A DNA stretch of 64,000 nucleotides from an uncultured Halomonas sp. (GCF_946887195.1 NZ_CAMPKE010000001.1:390100-454099); one strand, 5' to 3'; positions 53,569 to 63,666 are shown, numbered from the stretch's first letter. The notes: generated by a model from the letters alone, not told the origin. A program made the numbers and translations.

Positions 53569-54567
53569 TCACAATTCGACCAGCATCTTGCCGCGGTTGC
53601 TTCCTTCGAAGAGTCCCAGGAAAGCCGCCGGCATCCGTTCGAGCCCATTCTCGACGGTTTCCTGGTAATCGATCTCGCCGCGTTCGACCAGCGGGCCGAC
53701 CTCATCGAGAAACTCACCGTAGTGATTCCAATGATCGAAAACGATGAATCCTTCCATGCGTGCACGCTTGATCAGAATATTGGCGATATTGCGCGGGCCT
53801 TCGCTCTCGCCCTGGTCGTTATAGCGAGCGATCATGCCGCATACTGCGATACGCGCGTAGGTACGCAAGCAATTGAGCGCCGCCTCCAGGATCACGCCGC
53901 CGACATTCTCGTAGTAGACATCGAAACCCTCCGGGCAGGCTCGCTGCAGTTCCTGAGTCAATTCATCGGCGCTCTTGCCGCGATAGCCAACGGTGGCAAT
54001 CCCGCGCGACTCGAGCCAATCAAGCTTATCCGGGCTGCCGGCAATCCCCACCACCTTGCCGCCCTTGGCCTTGGCCAATTGCACCGCCAGCGACCCCACG
54101 GCGCCGCTGGCCGCGCTGACCAGCACATTCGCACCGGGCTGCATACCGGCGATACGATTGAGACCGCTCCAGGCGGTCATGCCAGGCATGCCCAACACGC
54201 CGAGATACGCCTGCTCGGGTACCTTGAACGCGGGAAGCGCCTCGGCGTCTTTCGCGGCAAGCTGGGCAATGTCGCGCCAACCCGCCATATGGCGGACCTT
54301 GTCGCCGACGTTTAGGCGCGAATCGCGAGACTCCACGATTTCGCCAATCGCCGCGCCTTCCAGCGGGGCATGCAACGTGAACGGATCGATATAGGTGCGC
54401 ACGCCACTCATTCGGCCGCGCATGTAAGGGTCGACCGAAAGCCAGGTATTGCGCACCCGAACCTCGCCTTCGTTTAATTCGGGAAGCTCTTCATCACGTA
54501 GCGCGAAGATGGCTTCGCGGGGTAGCCCGGTGGGATGCTCGGTAATGGTGTAATAACGAGATTGCAT
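53569..54567 (-). CDS. NADP-dependent MDR oxidoreductase (CurA-like)
   Basis: Zinc-independent medium-chain reductase of 332 residues, similar to E. coli curcumin/dihydrocurcumin reductase and leukotriene B4 dehydrogenase types. Motifs: N-terminal substrate-binding YTITEHPTGLPREAIFAL and SVDPYMRGRMSG, the nucleotide-binding fold VLVSAASGAVGSLAVQLAKA, DVYYENVGGVILEAALN, and a C-terminal GLERMPAAFLGLFEGSNRGK. It probably reduces enones or alkenals with NADPH. It is monocistronic. Confidence 0.92.
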   Translation of the reverse strand: MQSRYYTITEHPTGLPREAIFALRDEELPELNEGEVRVRNTWLSVDPYMRGRMSGVRTYIDPFTLHAPLEGAAIGEIVESRDSRLNVGDKVRHMAGWRDIAQLAAKDAEALPAFKVPEQAYLGVLGMPGMTAWSGLNRIAGMQPGANVLVSAASGAVGSLAVQLAKAKGGKVVGIAGSPDKLDWLESRGIATVGYRGKSADELTQELQRACPEGFDVYYENVGGVILEAALNCLRTYARIAVCGMIARYNDQGESEGPRNIANILIKRARMEGFIVFDHWNHYGEFLDEVGPLVERGEIDYQETVENGLERMPAAFLGLFEGSNRGKMLVEL

Positions 54568-54672
54568 GGTTCGCTCCTCACTCCCTGGAAACGGCGATTA
54601 CGTTTACAAGCTAGCACTCGAGGCCATCGGCGCCAGATACCCCAAGACAACCGATTCGCCGTAAATAGCCTG

Positions 54673-54705
54673 AAAAAAATGAAGGCGCGACAGTGTCGCG
54701 CCTTC
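54673..54705 (-). terminator. Rho-independent terminator of ppiD
   Basis: GAAGGCGCGAC (54681-54691) and GTCGCGCCTTC (54695-54705) form an 11-base-pair stem with a 3-base loop. On the minus strand it is followed by a run of seven T (54673-54679). Located 22 bases after the ppiD stop. Confidence 0.92.
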
Positions 54706-54726
54706 GAAAGTGCCAAACGGGCCGGG

Positions 54727-56553
54727 TTACAACCGTTCGATCTCGGCTGTCGCACGAAGATCATCCAGCAGCCCCTGAATGGCTGCCTGTACCCGCAGGC
54801 GCTGCGCCAACTGGACGACAAAGGCATCGACCTGGCCGTCGGACGCCGCCTCTCCCGCACTGACCTCGCTCAGGGCAATGAGTGCCACGCCCCGTTCGGT
54901 CGTTGCGCGGCCATAAACGACACCATCCTGCTGCGGCTTCGGCAAGCGGAAGGCCTCACGCATGATCGGCTCGGGCACGTCAGCGCCCTGCTGGCGGGAT
55001 ACGGACTCCACCCGCTGCCAATCGAGCCCAAGCGCTTCACCGCTGCGCAGTGCAGCGGCCAGTTGTGCCGCGCGCTGGCGCAGGGCTTCCTGGGTCGCCT
55101 CCTCGACGACCGCGCTACGCACCTGCTGGCGCACGTCTTCCAGCGCTAGCGTGGTCTGTTCGCGATGTTCGGCGACTCGCAGCACCAGGCGTCGCTCGGC
55201 ATCGAGCTCGATCACTTCACTGTTGTAGCCTTCCTCGATCACGTCGGGAGAAAAGGCAGCGTCCATTACGCCGGGCTCGGACAGGACACCGCTGGCTTCG
55301 CCGCGTGAGATCCAGTCGCTCTCCTGCAGTGTCAAGCCGAGGCTCTTGGCGACACTGGTGAGATCGTCGGCGGCGAAACTCTCGTCGATCAAACGCTGGG
55401 CGCGCTCGTTGAATTCGCTCTCGGCTTGCGCCAGCGCGACCTCGTCACGCAGCTCATCGCGAACGTCCTCGAAGGACGGGACACTCAACTCGGTCACCTT
55501 GAGCAGATGCAACCCGTTATCGGTCTCGACGATATCGGACACTTCCCCTTGATCGAGGGAGAATGCGGCGTCCTCGAACGCTTCGCCAAAGAAGCCGCGC
55601 GTGATGATGCCAAGATCGCCACCGCTGTCGGCGGTAGTCGTATCATCGGAGTATTCGGCTGCCAGTGCCGCGAAGCTCTCGCCAGCGGCCAAGCGATCCT
55701 GTACCTCCTGCAAGCGCGCCTCGGCTTCGTCGCGTGTACGCTGGTCACCGAAAGTCACCATGATGTGCGATACGCGAGGTTCGGCGCTGCTCTGCCGCTC
55801 GTCGTAGGCGTCACGTAGCGCTTGCTCGTCGACATCGATCTCCTCGGCTATCTCGGCCTGATCGAGCACCACGTATTCGACGCGGATCTGTTCGGGGCGC
55901 AAAAACTGCTGCTGGTGCTCATCGTAGTACGCCTGCAGTTGTTCCTGGGTAACCTCGATCGGAGACTGCAGGTCATCGCTGGTCAGTGTGTGATAGCGGA
56001 ACGTGCGTGTCTGGCGCTGCAATGCGAGTAGCCGCTGGCGTTCGCTATCCAGCATGAAGCTACTGGCAGCCAGGCCCTGTTGCACTTGCTGACGAACCAT
56101 ATCGGTCTTCAACTGGGCACGGAACGACAGCGGCGTATAACCGGCACTCGCCAGGCGATTGCGAAACAGATCGGCCGAAAAAGCACCGCTCTGATCCTGA
56201 AACTCAGGAAGATTGACGATCAAGCGATCGAGCTGGGCCTCTGAGGCATACATTCCCCCCTGCTCGGCATACTGATCCAGCAAGCGCTGAGTCACCAGTT
56301 GGTCGATGATCTGGCTACGTGCGGCGTCTGCTTGCTCCGGCGGCACCTGGCCGGAGCGAATCGCACGCTGGACTTCCATCTCTACCTGTTGGCGGGTGAT
56401 CGGCGCCCCGTTGACTTCGGCGATGTTATCGCTGCCGCTGGTGAACAGCCCGACCACGGATTCGATACCGAACAGGGCGAGTGTGACGATGACCGCACCG
56501 ACAATGACCTTGGCGGCCATGCTCTGGGAGCGGTCCCGGATATGTTGCAGCAT
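54727..56553 (-). CDS. ppiD: Periplasmic folding chaperone/peptidyl-prolyl isomerase PpiD
   Basis: Inner-membrane-anchored chaperone at the SecYEG exit. The 608-residue protein has a membrane helix at about residues 15-36 (VIVGAVIVTLALFGIESVVG), a SurA-like N-terminal chaperone region, a parvulin-type PPIase domain at about 255-360 (EPRVSHIMVTFGDQRTRDEA, SGGDLGIITRGFFGEAFEDA, GLHLLKVTEL) and a C-terminal region. Size and order match E. coli PpiD (623). It lies downstream of hupB, separated by a strong terminator. Confidence 0.96.
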   Translation of the reverse strand: MLQHIRDRSQSMAAKVIVGAVIVTLALFGIESVVGLFTSGSDNIAEVNGAPITRQQVEMEVQRAIRSGQVPPEQADAARSQIIDQLVTQRLLDQYAEQGGMYASEAQLDRLIVNLPEFQDQSGAFSADLFRNRLASAGYTPLSFRAQLKTDMVRQQVQQGLAASSFMLDSERQRLLALQRQTRTFRYHTLTSDDLQSPIEVTQEQLQAYYDEHQQQFLRPEQIRVEYVVLDQAEIAEEIDVDEQALRDAYDERQSSAEPRVSHIMVTFGDQRTRDEAEARLQEVQDRLAAGESFAALAAEYSDDTTTADSGGDLGIITRGFFGEAFEDAAFSLDQGEVSDIVETDNGLHLLKVTELSVPSFEDVRDELRDEVALAQAESEFNERAQRLIDESFAADDLTSVAKSLGLTLQESDWISRGEASGVLSEPGVMDAAFSPDVIEEGYNSEVIELDAERRLVLRVAEHREQTTLALEDVRQQVRSAVVEEATQEALRQRAAQLAAALRSGEALGLDWQRVESVSRQQGADVPEPIMREAFRLPKPQQDGVVYGRATTERGVALIALSEVSAGEAASDGQVDAFVVQLAQRLRVQAAIQGLLDDLRATAEIERL

Positions 56554-56596
56554 GCTGGCCTCGAATGCTGGTTGTCGAAAAAAATGAGCGAGTGGA

Positions 56597-56630
56597 AAAT
56601 AAAAAGGCGCATCGCTTACGCGATGCGCCT
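56597..56630 (-). terminator. Rho-independent terminator of hupB
   Basis: AGGCGCATCGC (56605-56615), TTAC loop, GCGATGCGCCT (56620-56630) form an 11-base-pair stem; the minus-strand 3' side continues into a T-rich run (56597-56605). About 120 bases after the hupB stop. Confidence 0.9.
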
Positions 56631-56751
56631 GGCAACGAAGACGTGAATGGCAGCTACCGAAGAGATGAGGATGCTCAACGCCATGGGTCGATCATCAGCG
56701 TCCTGGAATCACTGCCAGGCCCCGCGGGTTATGCTCGGGGCGTCTCGACAC

Positions 56752-57024
56752 TCAGTTGACCGAGTCCTTGAGTGCCTTGCCGGCCTTGAAGCTAGGCACT
56801 TTCGCTGCGCTGATATTGATCGGCTTCCCGGTCTGCGGGTTACGGCCAGTACGCGCGGCGCGCTCCTTGACGGCAAACGTGCCGAAGCCCACCAGAGCGA
56901 CGGAGTCGCCTTTCTTCAGGCTATCGGTAACGGATTCGATCATCGCATCCAGCGCGCGGCTTGCCGCTGCCTTGGGAATATCGGCAGATGCGGCGATAGC
57001 TTCGATCAGCTCGGATTTATTCAC
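56752..57024 (-). CDS. hupB: DNA-binding protein HU-beta
   Basis: Nucleoid-associated histone-like protein of 90 residues. The fold is complete: [20 protein letters not shown], the beta-arm [20 protein letters not shown] with the tip Pro that intercalates DNA, and [20 protein letters not shown]. The start is GTG at 57024 after an AAGGGG site with 6-base spacing. A sigma-70 promoter lies at 57107-57136. Position after lon is conserved. Confidence 0.98.
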   Translation of the reverse strand: MNKSELIEAIAASADIPKAAASRALDAMIESVTDSLKKGDSVALVGFGTFAVKERAARTGRNPQTGKPINISAAKVPSFKAGKALKDSVN

Positions 57025-57106
57025 ACTTCACCCCTTGACTATTTCGGAAATTACTGGAAATCGGCGCGACTATTATGGTGGCTTACACGATCACAGCAAA
57101 GCACAA

Positions 57107-57136
57107 TTTATAGCAATGCAGGGAAACTTCTGTCAA
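57107..57136 (-). promoter_or_regulatory. Sigma-70 promoter of hupB
   Basis: On the minus strand TTGACA (57131-57136), 18-base spacer, TATAAA (57107-57112), in the 177-base gap between lon and hupB. Confidence 0.75.
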
Positions 57137-57154
57137 GCGACCAACAGCGCCAAG

Positions 57155-57185
57155 CCCCGCCATATCGGGGTTTTTACCCCGATAT
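57155..57185. terminator. Overlapping hairpins after lon
   Basis: ATATCGGGG (57162-57170) / CCCCGATAT (57177-57185) form a 9-base-pair stem, and CCCCG (57155-57159) can instead pair with CGGGG (57166-57170), followed on the plus strand by TTTTT. On the lon transcript the first stem forms before the hupB promoter but lacks a T-run, so it is a likely but not textbook lon terminator. Confidence 0.55.
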
Positions 57186-57201
57186 AAAACATAAAATCGT
57201 T

Positions 57202-59610
57202 TCAATGTGTACTAATCATTGTGCGCGAAGGAGCAGGATCATCGGGCCGGTTATCGTCACCATTGGTCCCCGGCATACCTACCAGCGCCACATCGAGAAC
57301 CTCGTCGACCCAGCGCATGGGCCTGATATCCAATGCATCCTTGATATTGTCCGGAACCTCTTTGAGGTCGCGGCGATTCTCCTCTGGAATCAGCACGGTC
57401 TTTATACCACCGCGCCGGGCAGCCAGCAATTTCTCCTTTAGGCCACCAATCGGCATGACCTCGCCGCGCAGGTTGACCTCACCAGTCATCGCCACATCGC
57501 AACGCACCGCTCGCTCGGTATAAGCCGAGACCATGGCGGTGACCATGGCGATACCCGCGCTGGGGCCATCCTTCGGCGTTGCCCCCTCAGGCACATGGAT
57601 GTGCAGGTCTTCTTTCTCGAAGCGTTCGGGATCGATGCCCATCGCGACCGCGCGGGCGCGCACTACGGTGTGCGCCGCATCGACCGACTCTTTCATCACA
57701 TCGCCCAGCGAACCGGTCTTGTTGAGGCGCCCCTTGCCCGGCGTGACGACCGACTCGATACTGAGCAGTTCGCCGCCCACCGAGGTCCAGGCCAGCCCCG
57801 TTACGCGGCCCACCTGGTTCTCCTGATCGGCCAGACCGTAGCTGTAGCGGCGCACACCGGCATAGGTCTCGATGTCGCCGGCGGATAAGGCATTGGCGGC
57901 CTGCGCGCCCTCCTTGCTCTCGATCTCGAGACGTGCGCGCAACACTTTGCGGCATACCTTGGCGATCTGGCGCTCCAGTTCGCGCACCCCCGCCTCGCGA
58001 GTGTAGTAGCGAATCAGCTCCAGCACCGCTTCGTCGGCGAAGCTCAGCTCATCCTCCTTGAGCCCGTTGGCCTTGAGCTGCTTGGGGATCAGGTAACGAT
58101 TGGCGATGGCCAGCTTCTCGTCCTCGGTGTACCCCGGCAGACGAATGATCTCCATGCGATCGAGCAGCGGCCCGGGGATGTTCATCGAGTTGGCGGTGCA
58201 GATGAACATGACGTCGGAGAGATCGTAATCCAGCTCCAGGTAGTGATCGCTGAACTTGTCGTTCTGTTCGGGATCGAGCACCTCGAGCAGAGCCGAGGCG
58301 GGGTCGCCACGATGATCCATGCCGATCTTGTCGACTTCGTCGAGCAGGAACAGCGGATTCCTGACACCGGCCCGGCTCATGCGCTGGATCAGCTTGCCCG
58401 GCAGCGAACCGATATAGGTACGGCGATGGCCACGAATCTCCGATTCGTCGCGCACGCCACCCAAGGCCAGACGCACGTATTTGCGATTGGTGGCGCGAGC
58501 GAGCGACTGGCCAAGCGAAGTCTTGCCGACGCCAGGCGGGCCGACCAGGCACAATACCGGCCCCTTGAGCTTCTTGACGCGCTTCTGCACCGCCAGGTAT
58601 TCGAGCACCCGCTCCTTGACCTCCTCGAGGCCGTAATGGTCCTCGTCGAGCACGGAGACCGCATGCGCCAGGTCATGCTTGACCCGCGTGCGCTTCTTCC
58701 ATGGCACCGCCACCAGCCAATCGAGATAGGAGCGCACCACCGTAGCCTCGGCGGACGTCGGCGCCATCATCTTGAGCTTGCCGAGTTCCTGGTTGGCTTT
58801 CTCGGCGGCTTCGGCAGGCATTCCCGATTCCTTGATCGCCTGCTCGTACTTCTCGGCCTCGTTGGGCACGTTCTCGAGCTCGCCCATCTCCTTCTGGATG
58901 GCTTTCATCTGCTCATTGAGATAATACTCGCGCTGGGATTTTTCCATCTGGTCCTTGACCCGCGAGCGAATGCGCTTCTCGACCTGAAGCAGGTCGATCT
59001 CGGACTCGATCAGCGCCATGAGATGCTCGATGCGATCGCGCACCCGGTCCATTTCCAGCAGCTCCTGCTTGTCGCCGATCTTCAACGACAGATGCGCGCA
59101 GATGGTGTCCACCAGGCGACTCGGATCGTCGATTCCCTGGAGCGAGTTGAGAACCTCGTTGGGCACCTTTTTCGAAAGCTTGACGTACTGCTCGAATTGA
59201 TTGAGCAGCACGCGCACCAGCGATTCCTGCTCGCGTTCGGAGAGCGGCTGGCTTTCGCGCAACAGGACTTCAGCCATGCTGTAGCCTGAGTCCGCGGCGC
59301 CGACGGCGCGTACATCGGCACGCGACGTGCCCTCGATAAGCACTTTCACGGTACCGTCGGGCAGCTTGAGCAACTGCATGATCTCGGCCACGGTACCCAC
59401 TGCGAACAAGTCGCCAGCATCGGGGTCGTCCTGGCCGGCTTCGCGCTGGGCGACCAGCAGGATACGCTTGTCGGCGTCCATGGCGGCTTCGAGAGCCTGG
59501 ATGGATTTCTCACGCCCCACGAACAGGGGGATGACCATGCGCGGATAAACGACCACATCGCGCAGTGGCAATAAAGGCAGGCTCAGGGTTTGTTCGGCAT
59601 TCTGCTGCAT
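57202..59610 (-). CDS. lon: ATP-dependent protease Lon
   Basis: Soluble AAA+ serine protease that degrades misfolded and regulatory proteins. ATG at 59610 gives 802 residues (E. coli 784). Order: substrate-binding LON N-domain (LPLLPLRDVVVYPRMVIPLF), coiled-coil region, AAA+ module with Walker A at 357-364 (GPPGVGKT) and Walker B (PLFLLDEVDKIG), and protease domain with Ser684 (PKDGPSAG) and Lys727 in GGLKEKLLAARRGG. A likely heat-shock promoter lies at 59661-59685. Confidence 0.98.
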   Translation of the reverse strand: MQQNAEQTLSLPLLPLRDVVVYPRMVIPLFVGREKSIQALEAAMDADKRILLVAQREAGQDDPDAGDLFAVGTVAEIMQLLKLPDGTVKVLIEGTSRADVRAVGAADSGYSMAEVLLRESQPLSEREQESLVRVLLNQFEQYVKLSKKVPNEVLNSLQGIDDPSRLVDTICAHLSLKIGDKQELLEMDRVRDRIEHLMALIESEIDLLQVEKRIRSRVKDQMEKSQREYYLNEQMKAIQKEMGELENVPNEAEKYEQAIKESGMPAEAAEKANQELGKLKMMAPTSAEATVVRSYLDWLVAVPWKKRTRVKHDLAHAVSVLDEDHYGLEEVKERVLEYLAVQKRVKKLKGPVLCLVGPPGVGKTSLGQSLARATNRKYVRLALGGVRDESEIRGHRRTYIGSLPGKLIQRMSRAGVRNPLFLLDEVDKIGMDHRGDPASALLEVLDPEQNDKFSDHYLELDYDLSDVMFICTANSMNIPGPLLDRMEIIRLPGYTEDEKLAIANRYLIPKQLKANGLKEDELSFADEAVLELIRYYTREAGVRELERQIAKVCRKVLRARLEIESKEGAQAANALSAGDIETYAGVRRYSYGLADQENQVGRVTGLAWTSVGGELLSIESVVTPGKGRLNKTGSLGDVMKESVDAAHTVVRARAVAMGIDPERFEKEDLHIHVPEGATPKDGPSAGIAMVTAMVSAYTERAVRCDVAMTGEVNLRGEVMPIGGLKEKLLAARRGGIKTVLIPEENRRDLKEVPDNIKDALDIRPMRWVDEVLDVALVGMPGTNGDDNRPDDPAPSRTMISTH

Positions 59611-59660
59611 TGCAGACAGTTCCTCAAAATCGAAAGATTGCTCGGTGAATGCATCGAATG

Positions 59661-59685
59661 ATGGGGGCGAAAGGGTGCATTGCAA
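59661..59685 (-). promoter_or_regulatory. Probable sigma-32 (RpoH) promoter of lon
   Basis: On the minus strand GTTGCAA-type -35 (TTGCAA 59680-59685), 13-base spacer, CCCCAT (59661-59666). The surrounding bases resemble the E. coli lon heat-shock promoter (GGCGTTGAA and CCCCAT). Confidence 0.6.
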
Positions 59686-59743
59686 CCGCCAAGACCCGTC
59701 CCCAGGTTCTCGCAGAGCGCGCCTCAATCAAGACGCAGATACG

Positions 59744-59766
59744 AAAAAGGGGGCCTTGCGGCCCCC
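59744..59766 (-). terminator. Rho-independent terminator of clpX
   Basis: GGGGGCC (59749-59755), 4-base loop, GGCCCCC (59760-59766), with five T on the minus strand (59744-59748). It lies 17 bases after the clpX stop and separates clpPX from lon. Confidence 0.93.
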
Positions 59767-59783
59767 ATTGAACCGGGAAGGGA

Positions 59784-61058
59784 TCACCCTCCCTTGTTCG
59801 CAACCTTGCTCTCTTGCTTGGAATAGATGAGCAACGGCTCGCTTTCGCCAGAGATCACCGATTCATCGATCACCACCTTGCTGACCCCATCGAGCGAAGG
59901 AATTTCATACATGGTGTCGAGCAGTACCGATTCCAGTATCGAGCGCAGCCCACGAGCGCCGGTCTTGCGGGCCATGGCCTTGCGCGCCACCGCACGCAGG
60001 GCGTCTTCGCGGAAATCGAGTTCGACGCCTTCCATTTCGAACAGCTTGGCATACTGCTTGACCAATGAGTTCTTGGGCTCGGTGAGAATCTGGACCAGCG
60101 CATCCTCGCTGAGCTCGGTGAGCGTCGCGATGACCGGCAAGCGCCCGACGAACTCCGGAATCAGGCCGAACTTGACCAGATCTTCCGGTTCGACGTCGGC
60201 CAGCACGTCACCCACGCCTTTCTCGGAATCCTTGCTCTTGACGGTGGCATTGAAACCAATGCCGCCCTTCTCGGCGCGGTCGCGGATCACCTTGTCCAGG
60301 CCGGCGAACGCACCACCGACGATGAACAGGATATTGCCGGTATCGACCTGCAGAAACTCCTGCTGCGGATGCTTGCGGCCACCCTGAGGCGGCACCGATG
60401 CGGTGGTGCCTTCGATCAGTTTGAGCAGCGCCTGCTGGACACCCTCGCCGGATACGTCGCGGGTAATGGAAGGGTTGTCGGATTTGCGTGAAATCTTGTC
60501 GATCTCATCGATATAGACGATGCCCCGCTGGGCTTTTTCCACATCGTAATCGCATTTCTGCAACAGCTTCTGGATGATGTTCTCGACATCCTCACCCACA
60601 TACCCGGCTTCGGTCAGGGTCGTGGCGTCGGCGATCGTGAACGGCACATTCAGCAGACGCGCCAATGTTTCGGCCAGTAGCGTCTTGCCGCTGCCGGTCG
60701 GACCGATCAGCAGGATGTTCGATTTGCCCAGTTCGACATCGTCGGCCTTGACGCCCGCACGAAGCCGTTTGTAATGATTGTAGACCGCGACAGACAACAC
60801 CATTTTTGCGCGATCTTGCCCAATCACGTAGTCATCGAGGGTATGACGGATCTCACGTGGAACCGGCAAACGATCTTCATCGCCCTCGGCGTCGGCCTCG
60901 AGGACTTCCTCGCGAATGATGTCGTTGCACAGGTCGACACATTCATCGCAGATATAGACGGAGGGGCCTGCAATCAGCTTACGGACTTCATTCTGGTTCT
61001 TGCCGCAGAACGAACAGTACAGTAGCTTGCCCTCGTCCTTGCCTTTGCCGTCGGCCAT
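59784..61058 (-). CDS. clpX: ClpXP unfoldase subunit ClpX
   Basis: AAA+ unfoldase that feeds substrates to ClpP. The 424-residue length is the same as E. coli. The N-terminal zinc-binding domain has Cys15, Cys18, Cys37 and Cys40 ([17 protein letters not shown]). Then follow Walker A ([17 protein letters not shown]), Walker B ([14 protein letters not shown]), the ClpP-docking IGF-type loop region ([11 protein letters not shown]) and sensor motifs ([14 protein letters not shown]). It starts 68 bases after clpP. Confidence 0.98.
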   Translation of the reverse strand: MADGKGKDEGKLLYCSFCGKNQNEVRKLIAGPSVYICDECVDLCNDIIREEVLEADAEGDEDRLPVPREIRHTLDDYVIGQDRAKMVLSVAVYNHYKRLRAGVKADDVELGKSNILLIGPTGSGKTLLAETLARLLNVPFTIADATTLTEAGYVGEDVENIIQKLLQKCDYDVEKAQRGIVYIDEIDKISRKSDNPSITRDVSGEGVQQALLKLIEGTTASVPPQGGRKHPQQEFLQVDTGNILFIVGGAFAGLDKVIRDRAEKGGIGFNATVKSKDSEKGVGDVLADVEPEDLVKFGLIPEFVGRLPVIATLTELSEDALVQILTEPKNSLVKQYAKLFEMEGVELDFREDALRAVARKAMARKTGARGLRSILESVLLDTMYEIPSLDGVSKVVIDESVISGESEPLLIYSKQESKVANKGG

Positions 61059-61126
61059 TCGCGTACCTCTTTACGGCGGCGGTCGATGACGACCGCCAGG
61101 ATATGCATGGGTTATGAATTACGCTA

Positions 61127-61747
61127 TCAGGATACCGGACGCTTATCCAGCACGGCATCGATCAGGCCATACTCTACGGCCTGACTGCCTTCCATGAAGT
61201 TGTCACGGTCGGTGTCCTTGGCGATGGTCTCGATATCCTGCCCCGTATGTTCGGCCAGAATTCGGTTCAGCTTGTGACGGATATTGAGGATTTCCTTGGT
61301 ATGAATCTCGATATCCGAAGCCTGACCCTGATAACCGCCCAGCGGCTGGTGAATCATCATCCGCGAATTGGGCAGACAGAAGCGCTTGTTCTTGGCGCCA
61401 CCGGCCAACAGGAATGCACCCATGCTGGCCGCCTGACCGATACACACGGTGGAGACGTCGGGCTTGATGAACTGCATGGTGTCGTAGATCGACATCCCCG
61501 CGGTCACCGAACCGCCCGGCGAATTGATGTACAGGTGAATGTCCTTGTCCGGGTTCTCCGACTCGAGGAACAGCAACTGAGCCACCACCAGGTTGGCCAT
61601 ATAGTCTTCCACCGGGCCCACCAGGAAGATCACACGCTCCTTCAATAGGCGCGAGTAAATGTCATAGGCTCGCTCGCCGCGTGCATTCTGCTCGACCACC
61701 ATCGGCACCAGGCCGCCGGCATTTTGAATATCGAACTCGTTGCCCAT
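61127..61747 (-). CDS. clpP: ATP-dependent Clp protease proteolytic subunit ClpP
   Basis: Tetradecameric serine protease chamber. ATG at 61747 ([20 protein letters not shown]) gives 206 residues including a short propeptide. The catalytic triad is Ser108 ([14 protein letters not shown]), His133 ([13 protein letters not shown]) and Asp182 (DTDRDNFM). A frame upstream of this start is open but shows no homology. It follows tig after 92 bases and precedes clpX. Confidence 0.98.
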   Translation of the reverse strand: MGNEFDIQNAGGLVPMVVEQNARGERAYDIYSRLLKERVIFLVGPVEDYMANLVVAQLLFLESENPDKDIHLYINSPGGSVTAGMSIYDTMQFIKPDVSTVCIGQAASMGAFLLAGGAKNKRFCLPNSRMMIHQPLGGYQGQASDIEIHTKEILNIRHKLNRILAEHTGQDIETIAKDTDRDNFMEGSQAVEYGLIDAVLDKRPVS

Positions 61748-61800
61748 TGTATGCCTACCTTTAATCCGGTGACTTGGTAACTCGTACCTGTAAGACCAGC

Positions 61801-61820
61801 GACCCGGCCGCGGCCGGGTC
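61801..61820. terminator. Perfect palindrome between tig and clpP
   Basis: GACCCGGCCGCGGCCGGGTC, a 20-base perfect palindrome 20 bases after the tig stop and 53 before the clpP start. It can form a very GC-rich hairpin; no T-run follows, so it may attenuate rather than fully terminate read-through. Confidence 0.5.
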
Positions 61821-61839
61821 ACGTCAAGCGGTAACGGCT

Positions 61840-63219
61840 TCAGGTTTTGTCGGAGGCGGTCTCGTTGGAGGTGCCTTCTTCGGCACTTTCGTCTGTCTCT
61901 TCCTGCTCTCCGCTCTGCTGCTGCGCAGCCTGCAGCGCCTGCTCGTAGGACATCTCGACGTCCTTAACCTGTGCCTGCTCGAGAAGCTTGTCAACCGCCT
62001 TCTCTTCGAGAACCGCGGACTTGACCTGATTTTTCATCTTCTCGTCCTTGAGGTAGTACTCAATGACGTCCTCGGGCTGCTGGTATTGCTGCGCGAGCTC
62101 TTCGACCTTGGCCTTGATCTCGTCGTCACTGGCATCGAGTTCGTGAACCTTGATCACTTCGGCCAGCAACAGACCGACCTGCACACGGCTCTTGGCCTGC
62201 TCGGCAAACAGCTCATTGGGCAACTGCGACACGTCGAAATCGTCGCCGAGGCCGAACTGCTGAGCCGCCTGGCGCTTCAACACATCGGTTTCCTGCTCGA
62301 TCAACGAAGCCGGCACCGGGATATCGTTGGCGTTCTTCAGGGCTTCGAGCGCCTGCTGCTTGACGCGATTATCGACCGCTTGCTGAACTTCGCGCTCCAT
62401 GTTCTTGCGCACTTCGCCATGGAATTTCTCGACGTCGCCATCCTCGACACCGAACTGCTTGATGAAGTCGGCGTCGACCTCCGGCAGTTTCTGGGCGCTG
62501 ACCTGATGAAGCTTGACCTGGAAGGTGGCTTCCTGACCGGCAAGATGCTCGGCCTGGTAGTCCTCGGGGAAGGTGACCTTGATCTCGGCCTCGTCACCCG
62601 CCTTCTTGCCGACGAGCTGCTCTTCGAAGCCCGGGATGAAACTGTTGGATCCCAGCACCAGTTCGTGCCCTTCGGCTTCGCCGCCCTCGAACGGCTCTTC
62701 GCCGAGGAAGCCCTTGAAGTCGATCTTGACTTGATCGCCATCGGCGGCGGCGCGATCCACCGCTTCCCAAGCGGCGTTTTGCTTGCGCAGCGTCTCGATC
62801 ATCTGCTCGATATCGGCATCGCCGACCGTCGCCACGGGACGCTCGATTTCGCTACCTTCGATGGAAGCCAGTTCGACTTCCGGGTAGACCTCGAGCGTGG
62901 CGACGAATTCCAGATCCTTGCCCGACTCATTGACGGTCGGCTCGATGGAGGGATAACCCGCCGGATTGAGGCTCTGCTCGGTGATTGCCTTGACGTAATG
63001 CTGACGCATCAGTTCGCCCACCACCTCGTTGCGCACCTCACGACCATAGCGCTGCTTCACCACAGCCATCGGTACCTTGCCCTGGCGGAAACCGTTCAGA
63101 CGAACGTTCCTGGCGGTATCTTGAAGACGAGCGGCAACGGCCTGATCGACCTCGGCGGCCGGCACTTGCACCGTGACGCGGCGTGCGATCTGTGAAGTCG
63201 TTTCGACGGAAGCTTGCAT
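61840..63219 (-). CDS. tig: Trigger factor
   Basis: Ribosome-bound chaperone and peptidyl-prolyl isomerase. ATG at 63219 ([19 protein letters not shown]) has an AGGA site 6 bases upstream and gives 459 residues. The ribosome-docking motif is GFRQGKVP (E. coli GFRKGKVP). The FKBP-type PPIase domain lies at about 155-245 ([40 protein letters not shown]), followed by the helical arm domain and an acidic Glu/Ser-rich tail. It opens the tig-clpP-clpX-lon-hupB-ppiD block. Confidence 0.98.
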   Translation of the reverse strand: MQASVETTSQIARRVTVQVPAAEVDQAVAARLQDTARNVRLNGFRQGKVPMAVVKQRYGREVRNEVVGELMRQHYVKAITEQSLNPAGYPSIEPTVNESGKDLEFVATLEVYPEVELASIEGSEIERPVATVGDADIEQMIETLRKQNAAWEAVDRAAADGDQVKIDFKGFLGEEPFEGGEAEGHELVLGSNSFIPGFEEQLVGKKAGDEAEIKVTFPEDYQAEHLAGQEATFQVKLHQVSAQKLPEVDADFIKQFGVEDGDVEKFHGEVRKNMEREVQQAVDNRVKQQALEALKNANDIPVPASLIEQETDVLKRQAAQQFGLGDDFDVSQLPNELFAEQAKSRVQVGLLLAEVIKVHELDASDDEIKAKVEELAQQYQQPEDVIEYYLKDEKMKNQVKSAVLEEKAVDKLLEQAQVKDVEMSYEQALQAAQQQSGEQEETDESAEEGTSNETASDKT

Positions 63220-63483
63220 GAATGGTCCTCTACCGACTGGGGCGTTTGAAAGTGCGTTCAAAAGGAGGGATTTTATGAATCCCGGCTCGCGCTGGCAAGC
63301 GCATCGTGCCGCATTGAATGGGGGCAGACGGCATTGCTTACAAGGGCAGTGTTGAAAATTGCCAAGGCTCGAGAGTCGAAACCGTCAAGATAGCGGCCAG
63401 GAGCGACAATCGCGCTGGATACGGAGCAGAGGGAAAAGGCGTGAATCGCAGACGACAAAGATAGCGATGTCGGAAAGCAGAAA

Positions 63484-63559
63484 TGGGGTGGATGATGGGG
63501 ATCGAACCCACGACCACCGGAGCCACAATCCGGAGCTCTACCACTGAGCTACACCCACC
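63484..63559 (-). tRNA. tRNA-His (GTG), copy 1
   Basis: 76 bases including encoded CCA. The minus strand folds as a cloverleaf with acceptor GGTGGGTG (including the extra G-1 that pairs with C73, diagnostic for tRNA-His), anticodon loop TTGTGGC with anticodon GTG, and T-loop GTTCGATC. Identical to the copy at 63591-63666. Confidence 0.97.
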
Positions 63560-63590
63560 ACTTCAGAAAGATTGACCGTTCGCCGCGATA

Positions 63591-63666
63591 TGGGGTGGAT
63601 GATGGGGATCGAACCCACGACCACCGGAGCCACAATCCGGAGCTCTACCACTGAGCTACACCCACC
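63591..63666 (-). tRNA. tRNA-His (GTG), copy 2
   Basis: 76 bases, identical to the copy at 63484-63559, 31 bases away. Same anticodon GTG, G-1 and CCA end. The two form a tandem duplication in the same transcription unit. Confidence 0.97.

Noticed and set aside
58243..59289. A 348-codon plus-strand open frame opposite lon
   Set aside because: Antisense shadow of the well-conserved Lon coding sequence, without a ribosome binding site.
61774..63195. A 473-codon plus-strand open frame opposite tig
   Set aside because: It mirrors the trigger factor gene exactly; long antisense frames are common in GC-rich genes, and its translation has no domain logic.
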